From Candidatus Poseidoniales archaeon (GTDB lineage: Archaea > Thermoplasmatota > Poseidoniia > Poseidoniales > Thalassarchaeaceae): a DNA stretch of 42,265 nucleotides. The position numbers and the translations under genes were made by a program. Location: NCBI GenBank assembly GCA_012960975.1, contig DUAE01000059.1, positions 133,760 through 176,024 of the forward strand, written 5' to 3'. The notes beneath the pieces are model-generated. The model saw only the letters and a program-made list of their open reading frames with translations. It did not search any database and was not told the origin of the DNA. Shown piece by piece: positions 36,287-42,265 of the stretch (its first letter is position 1; the number at the start of each line of letters is the position of its first letter).

Positions 36287-37391
36287 TCGTATGGGTTTTT
36301 TTGATTTTTTAAAATCCAAAACGAAATCATCTGAGGAGGATATTCTCAAGAACAGATGGAAATTCACTTCAAATGGGACTTATGCAGATAGATATAGACA
36401 AGATGAAATCGCTTGGAGAGTCGTTTCAAATTCATTTGAAATTTGGTTTCAAGGAATTGAACAACGAACTGGACAGAGTCTTGGCAGAAGATTAGCCCAT
36501 GCTGCGGCTGAATCTGAAGAATTTTTGTTGTCGATTGGTAGTGTGCTTGCCAAGCCTAAGGGGCGGATTCCATCAAATTGGCTGGGCGTACACAAGGATT
36601 GGTCCTCTAGAGGACTTGGTAAGATCCAATTACTCGAAGATGAAGATGAGATTCGACTCATTGTCAATAATCATCCAAATGGTCCAATATGTGCGGGAAG
36701 TTTAGCTGCGAATTGGGAATGTGGAACCGGTCAAAGGCATCGGTTTCGTTGGTCGGAAAGTGTAGGGCAAGGGCTGGTTGTAGATCTGACCTTGGATGAT
36801 GTGAAAATCCCAAAATCCCAAAAATCCAATTTGATTTGGAACGATTTTTCCTCTTCAACAAATTTGACCGAAGAAGGCCATGATACATTTGCTGACCTTG
36901 AATTTTTTGACTCAGGATTTTGGACTATAATGGGTCGTAGGTCGTTGTTTATCCATCGAGATTTATTATTAAAATTTGAAGAATATTCTCTTCCTTATCT
37001 TGATAGAATTCACGAGGGGAGAAGCGATTATTCTTGGAATGGATTAGATGATAATCGTGCATTATGGTGGACGGCGATGGCTGATTCTATTCGTGAAATA
37101 TTTTACTACGCCGGATATCATATTTTTGTAAGCAAAACCGAAGATTGGCTGAGAATTGCTCGCCGCCACCTTTCTCAAGATGGACTTGGAAAAATCAGTT
37201 CTGTTGCCTCAATTGATAACACCGGCGGGATTGAATTTTCTATTGAAAATACACTGCACCCGGCTCTGTTAAGTGGGACGCTGCTCGGCTGCTGGGAACG
37301 AGCTTATGGCCGCAGAGGAAGGGTTATTTTGAACCAAAATCCGAACGGTATCAAATTGAAAATTTTCTCTCTGAACGAGATTGCTGAATAA
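36279..37391 (+). CDS. Hypothetical soluble protein with a diverged internal duplication, 370 residues
   Basis: I do not recognise the family. No signal peptide or membrane helix is seen. Two stretches share a pattern: IRLIVNNHPNGPICAGSLAANWE (about 126-148) and IEFSIENTLHPALLSGTLLGCWE (about 320-342). Each is followed by 12-15 residues and a GLVVDL- or GIKLKIF-like strand. This suggests a duplicated domain of roughly 110-120 residues, reminiscent of V4R-like folds, but no ligand Cys/His set is evident. The ATG at 36279 overlaps the aminotransferase stop by eight bases. A second ATG at 36291 is possible. Confidence 0.65.
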   Translation: MADRMGFFDFLKSKTKSSEEDILKNRWKFTSNGTYADRYRQDEIAWRVVSNSFEIWFQGIEQRTGQSLGRRLAHAAAESEEFLLSIGSVLAKPKGRIPSNWLGVHKDWSSRGLGKIQLLEDEDEIRLIVNNHPNGPICAGSLAANWECGTGQRHRFRWSESVGQGLVVDLTLDDVKIPKSQKSNLIWNDFSSSTNLTEEGHDTFADLEFFDSGFWTIMGRRSLFIHRDLLLKFEEYSLPYLDRIHEGRSDYSWNGLDDNRALWWTAMADSIREIFYYAGYHIFVSKTEDWLRIARRHLSQDGLGKISSVASIDNTGGIEFSIENTLHPALLSGTLLGCWERAYGRRGRVILNQNPNGIKLKIFSLNEIAE

Positions 37392-37472
37392 AAATCCAGA
37401 CTCGACTATGATTAAACATTATATCTAAACCTAAGTTGAATTACTTGTCCCCCATGGGGCCGTGGTGATTAT

Positions 37473-40400
37473 TTGGCTCTAAATCATAATCAATATGCAG
37501 TGATTGCAATTACAGCTACTCTATGTTTAGCAGGATTTTACACGATTATCGGAGCCGGCCTTGCTACAGTTTCAGGATGGGAAGCAGGTGGCACAGATAT
37601 CACCACAGGGGATGATGAAATTCATCAGGCTGGAGTCGATACTGATGGCGATGGTTTGCCTGACAGGATGGAACAAACTCTCTATGGAACCGAGTGGGAT
37701 AATGCGGATACCGATAGTGATGGTTTGGAGGATGGATGGGAAATAGAAAATGGGCTTGATCCTTTAGACAATGGTGAACCTGCCAATACCAATCATCAAA
37801 CCGAAACTCCAGATCCAGGTCACGATACAACCGAGTTGAACGAAACTTTCCCCAACCCTGATAATGGGCCGTTCGGCGATCCTGACCGAGACGGTTTAAT
37901 TAATATCGATGAGGCTGAATTGGGAACTAATCCAAATCTACAGGATTCCGATGGCGATGGTCTAAACGACCGTTGGGAATCTCTTTACACTCACACCATC
38001 GAGACTCCTGAAGGAACTATCAAACTACTCGATCCACTCGATGGCAACTGGGACTGTTATCTGTTGACGCCTGATGTTAAGGCTCAGATCGAGGCGGATA
38101 TCGGTACTAGTACTTGGGATGAGATGGGCAATCAATTCGGGCATTCCTGTGATTCTCTTCTTGATCTTGAACAACCTGAGCCTGATAGTTTGAGAAATTA
38201 TGTCGAAGAGCGTTACGATACAAATCCACTTGAAGAAGATAGCGATGGTGATTTGATTGCTGATCGTTATGAAATTGCCTATGGCAATATCGAATTAGGA
38301 GTTCATTGTGGTGTCCCAGTTTTCGGAACCTTGACTCTAAAATCACCTTACCATGAGATGATGTCTGGCATAGGTGATATGACTTGGTTTGAGGAAGATA
38401 TGGATAATGATGGTCGTTTGAACGGACCTGGGGATTGGGATTCTGATGGTGATGGAATGCCAGATGGTTTCGAGTATTGTTTCGCTCTAGATAACAATGG
38501 TGATAGATTTTTGAATCCAGCAAATTCCACCGATGCCTATGGCGATCCAGATGAAGATGGCTTGAACAATATCGAAGAATACGAGGTTGCTTACACTTGG
38601 GGGGCAGAGAATTTCACCAGCCCATTAAATGCGGATACTGATAATGATGGTATGCCTGATGGCTGGGAACATCTGAGTGGAATCCATCCTAATGATGGAA
38701 GCAATGCTGAGGAGGATCCTGATTATGATGGATACGATGCAGACGGTGATGGTGGTGTCCGTTACGACGATTTGGTGGGAGTCAGTACGATTCACTCAAT
38801 CAGTGTAATTGTTGGAGAATACGTACCTGTGAACAAAACCATTCTTTGGGTTAGAACCGTTCAAAATAGCGAATATGTCAACCTTCCAGTGAAGACGAAG
38901 ACTGCTGGTTGGGTTTATCACATTAATGTTGTAATCGGCCAAGAAGTTACTTCACGATTACAAGACTTGGCCGTAGTCGTCGAGGATGATGAGAGATTTA
39001 CTAACCTCGACGAATACAATGCTCGCGACCGAGATAATGACGGAATTATCGATGGGCGCTCGACCGACCCATTGAATCCTGATACTGATAACGATGGGTT
39101 ACTCGATGGAATCGAAGTAATAGGTTGGATTATTCGGGTCGTCGACTACGGCGTCCGTGACGTTCATGTTCAAAGCAATCCTGGTGTTTTCGATACAGAT
39201 AGCGATGGTCTCTCTGATGCAGTAGAATATTATGACACGTTCACTAATGCTACTGACCGTGATACAGATAGTGACGGATTAGAAGATTTCACTGAAGCTA
39301 TGGACGGATTCCATTGGAATGGTTCTCAATACTTTACCAATGCTTCTTCACACGACACCGATAACGATGGTTTGTCCGATGGTGAAGAGGTCGTCGACGG
39401 ATTGGATCAATATATCACACATGCTAACAAAGCTGACAGTGATGATGATGGCCTCAACGATGGAAATGAAGTTCTATACATCCCTCGACCTTGGCAAATC
39501 CAGACCAACCCTCTGATTAATGATACGGATGAAGATGGTCAACCTGATGGTTGGGAGATGCAGGTATTTTCCGTTCAACAGAATACTCGAAGCCACAGTT
39601 TATGGATTTCTTCGACAAATTGGCTTCCTCCTGGCTGTGACAATATGATCGAATGTGGCCGTGGCCCTGGCGGATGGGTCTGGACTAACCATATCCAAGG
39701 ATTCTCTACCTCTGGTGATCGGGATGGGGATGGTGAAATGGATCCGAAATATTTCCTTCATGAGATGAATCTATCTGGATTTGTTATTCCTGCAAGTGGC
39801 CGTTGGGCAATCAACCCGGCATACGGTTCGATGCTCGACAATTCATTCGACATCGATAATGATACGTTGATGAATCAACTTGAAGCTCCAGACCGCTGGA
39901 ATACCAATCCTGTCGATGATGATACCGATGGCGATAAATTACCGGATGGTTGGGAGGTATTTTTCTCTGAACAAGCAATATCTGAGGGATTGGTTGACAA
40001 TAATTCTCTGAATGCATTAGGTGCTCGAGGTCCGATGGATCCGAGTATGCCTGATTCGGACCTTGATGGAATTGATGATGGTCAATCTGACTTTGATAAT
40101 GACGGATTAAACAGAACTCACCTATTAAATCGATATTGTCCAGGATGGAATAATCCTCAAGATTCAGAATGCCATATCGATCCTACAACGGCTGCTGGGA
40201 AACGATTTTATGATGATTTAGAGAATTACACGAATTATGAAGAATTCCAAAACGGCACCAATCCAGTTCTGAACGATACCGATGGCGATGATTGGCTGGA
40301 TGGTTCCGAAGTTTACCATCAGGATCAAGATGAAGATGGAATGTGGTCTGGGTGGGAATATTATTTCCAATTCGATCCGTTTGACCCATCTGATGCGAAT

Positions 40401-40514
40401 GTAGATTCTGATGGTGATGGTTATATCAATAAGTGTGAGAATAAATGGAATACAAATCCTAAGGATGCAACCAGTTTCCCAAGTCAGGGTGAACTCTGTA
40501 ATGCATTCGAGTGA
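37473..40514 (+). CDS. Secreted Asp-rich calcium-repeat (TSP type 3 / EF-like) protein, 1013 residues
   Basis: A hydrophobic N-terminus (about 8-32) acts as signal or anchor. Then about 12-15 copies of a loop D-x-D-x-D-G-[LMI]-x-D-G-x-E follow, for example DTDGDGLPDRME, DSDGLEDGWE, DTDNDGLSDGEE and DTDEDGQPDGWE. These resemble thrombospondin type 3 or bacterial EF-like repeats that bind calcium. Between them are larger segments with Cys and Trp. No C-terminal membrane helix is present, so it may be released or held by its N-terminus. The start is TTG at 37473 after GGTGAT, with no nearby ATG. It is coupled to the next gene by a GTGA overlap. Confidence 0.82.
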   Translation: MALNHNQYAVIAITATLCLAGFYTIIGAGLATVSGWEAGGTDITTGDDEIHQAGVDTDGDGLPDRMEQTLYGTEWDNADTDSDGLEDGWEIENGLDPLDNGEPANTNHQTETPDPGHDTTELNETFPNPDNGPFGDPDRDGLINIDEAELGTNPNLQDSDGDGLNDRWESLYTHTIETPEGTIKLLDPLDGNWDCYLLTPDVKAQIEADIGTSTWDEMGNQFGHSCDSLLDLEQPEPDSLRNYVEERYDTNPLEEDSDGDLIADRYEIAYGNIELGVHCGVPVFGTLTLKSPYHEMMSGIGDMTWFEEDMDNDGRLNGPGDWDSDGDGMPDGFEYCFALDNNGDRFLNPANSTDAYGDPDEDGLNNIEEYEVAYTWGAENFTSPLNADTDNDGMPDGWEHLSGIHPNDGSNAEEDPDYDGYDADGDGGVRYDDLVGVSTIHSISVIVGEYVPVNKTILWVRTVQNSEYVNLPVKTKTAGWVYHINVVIGQEVTSRLQDLAVVVEDDERFTNLDEYNARDRDNDGIIDGRSTDPLNPDTDNDGLLDGIEVIGWIIRVVDYGVRDVHVQSNPGVFDTDSDGLSDAVEYYDTFTNATDRDTDSDGLEDFTEAMDGFHWNGSQYFTNASSHDTDNDGLSDGEEVVDGLDQYITHANKADSDDDGLNDGNEVLYIPRPWQIQTNPLINDTDEDGQPDGWEMQVFSVQQNTRSHSLWISSTNWLPPGCDNMIECGRGPGGWVWTNHIQGFSTSGDRDGDGEMDPKYFLHEMNLSGFVIPASGRWAINPAYGSMLDNSFDIDNDTLMNQLEAPDRWNTNPVDDDTDGDKLPDGWEVFFSEQAISEGLVDNNSLNALGARGPMDPSMPDSDLDGIDDGQSDFDNDGLNRTHLLNRYCPGWNNPQDSECHIDPTTAAGKRFYDDLENYTNYEEFQNGTNPVLNDTDGDDWLDGSEVYHQDQDEDGMWSGWEYYFQFDPFDPSDANVDSDGDGYINKCENKWNTNPKDATSFPSQGELCNAFE
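37636..40422 (+). repeat. Degenerate calcium-loop coding repeats
   Basis: Recurring GAT-rich stretches such as GATAGTGATGGT and GATGGCGATGGT encode the Asp loops of the 1013-residue protein. Spacing is irregular (30-150 codons) and third-codon bases differ, so these are old protein repeats, not a recent DNA tandem array. Confidence 0.55.
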
Positions 40515-41035
40515 TAGCCGATTTCTTCATTCGTGTCCCCCTCCTCACAGGACTCAGCATGTCTTGGTGGATTCTGCCTACAACTGCCGATATCGGTGTG
40601 CGAGCATTCTCTTCAGACGCCGCCGGCGCGATGCGTGAAGCAGCTCTAGGATTACAATCAGTTCAATTATCTGAAGCGGGTGCTACCTCACTCAATTCAA
40701 AAATTCGTTCAACGGGAATATGGATGATTCAAGCCCCAGGAGGAGATATCGAAAGAGGATTGGTACGTATGCTTGAAGAAATACTATATCGTGGCTCTGT
40801 CGAAAACCAATGGTTGGTAGATGCTGCGATAAAAATCGATGGTGATCAGATTTCACTCCAAGCGGTTTGGGTCGATAGTGACGAGGTGGAAAGAGAGGTT
40901 GAAGTGAAGGCGATAACCTTGCATGAGTTAGTTTTACGCGAGATTCAAAGTGGCGAAATCATTGCCAGTGTTGAACCAGATATTCCTACTTTTGAGGGGC
41001 CTGGTTGGATGGCTCAAGTAGTTTTTGATATATGA
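40511..41035 (+). CDS. Hypothetical protein with N-terminal hydrophobic segment, 174 residues
   Basis: I do not recognise this protein. It starts with GTG at 40511, overlapping the previous stop as GTGA, a tight coupling. The first 25 residues (IADFFIRVPLLTGLSMSWWI) are hydrophobic and could be a signal or a buried helix. The rest is mixed, with SEAGATSLNSKIRSTGIWMI and a strand-rich C-terminal half (ISLQAVWVDSDEVEREVEV). It might assist the calcium-repeat protein encoded just before. It faces guaC tail to tail. The function is unknown. Confidence 0.6.
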   Translation: MIADFFIRVPLLTGLSMSWWILPTTADIGVRAFSSDAAGAMREAALGLQSVQLSEAGATSLNSKIRSTGIWMIQAPGGDIERGLVRMLEEILYRGSVENQWLVDAAIKIDGDQISLQAVWVDSDEVEREVEVKAITLHELVLREIQSGEIIASVEPDIPTFEGPGWMAQVVFDI

Positions 41036-41042
41036 TTCAAAA

Positions 41043-42095
41043 TCATTCTTCAACATTAAATCGCTGATAAACTTCGTTTGTTGTCTGTGTTACGCGGATG
41101 AAAGTTGTACATTTTGGTAAATCTTTAATTCGTCGCGCGCCGACGTAGGAACAAGCGGATCGAACGCCACCGAGAATCGCTTGTATACTAATTTCCAACT
41201 GTCCTCGATAAGGTACCCGCACCTCCTTCCCCTCAGGTGCACGGTGCTTTGCTACCTCGCCATAATGGGCCTGCATCGCCTTAGATGAAGACATTCCATA
41301 GAATGATTTGTACTTCTTTCCATTTGAACTAGTTACGAGTTCGCCACCCGACTCATCGTGTCCAGCGAACATACCGCCGAGCATAACAAAATCCGCACCA
41401 GCAGCGAATGCCTTTGCGACGTCACCAGGGCTTGAACAACCACCATCGGCCATCACATGCCCTGCTAACCCATGAGCAGCATCTGCACACTCAGCAATCG
41501 CAGACAATTGCGGATATCCAACACCAGCCACCTTGCGTGTGGTGCACACCGAACCGGGTCCAATACCCACCTTGACGATATCCGCACCCGCAAGGATGAG
41601 TGCTTCAGTCATCTCGCGGGTTGCCACATTGCCGGCAATTACAATTGCTGAGGAGAATTCACTACGAACTCTTCGGACAAACTCAAGAAATATCTCCCGG
41701 TAGCCATTAGCCACATCAATACAAATTAGTTTGGCTCCCGCATTAGTTGCCATTTTACGTTTGAGAAGGTCAAACGAGTCTTCGGTAGAACCGCAGGCTA
41801 TTGCCACATATTCGGGGTCGATTCCATCTTCCCAAGCTTGCGTATATTCTTTTGTGGAGTAGAATTTCTGAGTGCAGGTAAGCATCGAATGTTTCTGCAG
41901 TTCCGCCGCGACGCTGAACAGGCCAGTCGTGTCCATGTTCGCTGCCACGATCGGTATTCCAGTCCAAGTAATGTTGGAATGTCTAAACTTGAATTCGCGA
42001 ACAAGTGTCACATCCGAGCGAGAAACCAGCGTACTGCGCTTCGGTCGAATCAATACATCATCAAAAGTAAGCTTCAAATCATGCTCTACACGCAT
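41043..42095 (-). CDS. guaC: GMP reductase, bacterial/eukaryotic GuaC type
   Basis: The 350-residue enzyme converts GMP to IMP using NADPH. It closely follows E. coli GuaC as I remember it: [26 protein letters not shown] at the start, CIDVANGY near 125, [14 protein letters not shown] with catalytic C184, [30 protein letters not shown], and FYGMSS. It lacks the CBS insert of IMP dehydrogenase. In my knowledge GuaC of this kind is uncommon in archaea, so transfer from bacteria is possible. It stands alone on the minus strand downstream of tRNA-Glu. Confidence 0.94.
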   Translation of the reverse strand: MRVEHDLKLTFDDVLIRPKRSTLVSRSDVTLVREFKFRHSNITWTGIPIVAANMDTTGLFSVAAELQKHSMLTCTQKFYSTKEYTQAWEDGIDPEYVAIACGSTEDSFDLLKRKMATNAGAKLICIDVANGYREIFLEFVRRVRSEFSSAIVIAGNVATREMTEALILAGADIVKVGIGPGSVCTTRKVAGVGYPQLSAIAECADAAHGLAGHVMADGGCSSPGDVAKAFAAGADFVMLGGMFAGHDESGGELVTSSNGKKYKSFYGMSSSKAMQAHYGEVAKHRAPEGKEVRVPYRGQLEISIQAILGGVRSACSYVGARRIKDLPKCTTFIRVTQTTNEVYQRFNVEE

Positions 42096-42183
42096 TAGAA
42101 CCTTACTACTGCAACGAAGGAGTGCTTAAGACCGTTCTGACTTATTCAAGAGTCTTCAAAGACCCCTAAATAGTAATCTGATT

Positions 42184-42261
42184 TGGTGCTCGTGCCGGGA
42201 TTTGAACCCGGGTCGTCGCCTCGAGAGGGCGACATGATGGACCGAACTACACCACACGAGC
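42184..42261 (-). tRNA. tRNA-Glu (anticodon CTC), CCA encoded
   Basis: Read on the minus strand from 42261, GCTCGTG pairs with CACGAGC. The anticodon stem TCGCC/GGCGA closes loop CTCTCGA, giving anticodon CTC (glutamate, GAG). The T-stem CCGGG/CCCGG holds TTCAAAT. The discriminator A is followed by an encoded CCA at 42184-42186. The gene lies at the window edge, and its promoter is outside. Confidence 0.93.
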
Positions 42262-42265
42262 GGAG

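Noticed and set aside
37636-40422. CRISPR-like or recent tandem DNA repeats
   Set aside because: The repeats are irregularly spaced and differ at third codon positions. They reflect Asp-loop protein repeats.

Overview
The window looks like a chromosome segment from a marine planktonic archaeon, most likely a Marine Group II (Poseidoniales-like) member of the Thermoplasmatota. The evidence is an archaeal-type information-processing cluster (Rpo7, Spt4, S24e, S27ae), an archaeal-type alanyl-tRNA synthetase, a DTD2-type D-aminoacyl-tRNA deacylase, a P. furiosus-like alanine aminotransferase and an HVO_0476-type zinc-finger protein. These sit among very large, acidic, C-terminally anchored secreted proteins. 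Base composition is moderate, and apart from one leader it is fairly even. The lineage is inferred from gene content recalled from memory, not from a search. No CRISPR array, insertion sequence, integrase or prophage gene was seen.

Layout. Positions 1-7108 form a nitrogen and amino-acid block. It holds the 3' end of glutamate dehydrogenase (gdhA), then a leftward ABC importer (permease plus ATPase) divergent from a rightward binding protein, then purC, a class IV aminotransferase and a sulfotransferase-like protein. Positions 7111-13412 hold a leftward pair: an 1888-residue FG-GAP/CARDB surface protein and a 206-residue unknown. A GC-rich structured leader (13413-13655) precedes the rightward rpo7-spt4-rps24e-rps27ae operon. 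Positions 14925-21860 hold a possible propeller protein, the D-aminoacyl-tRNA deacylase, proline dehydrogenase, a zinc-finger protein, a possible methyltransferase, a membrane-anchored subtilisin and a six-helix membrane protein with a Cys-rich zinc-ribbon tail. Two tRNA genes (Ser-GGA, Thr-GGT) lie before a 2402-residue surface protein (22521-29729). After it come a short coiled-coil ORF, a small HxH secreted protein, rtcB (leftward), and alaS with alanine aminotransferase and a duplicated-domain protein. The window ends with a 1013-residue Asp-rich calcium-repeat protein and its coupled neighbour, a bacterial-type GMP reductase and tRNA-Glu(CTC).

The most unusual system is the ABC importer at 193-4498. 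Its permease carries an N-terminal seven-bladed Ycf48/BNR-like propeller ahead of the membrane domain. The divergently encoded binding protein appears to be circularly permuted: lobe 2 precedes lobe 1, the protein has a C-terminal membrane anchor, and the usual substrate-carboxylate arginine is replaced. Together these suggest a rebuilt importer in which ligand capture and a permease-tethered outer domain have been rewired. This is inferred from hand alignment and needs structural modelling. The rest of the window is a peptide and amino-acid scavenging lifestyle (surface proteins, subtilisin, proline and glutamate catabolism, aminotransferases) mixed with translation and RNA-repair housekeeping genes.
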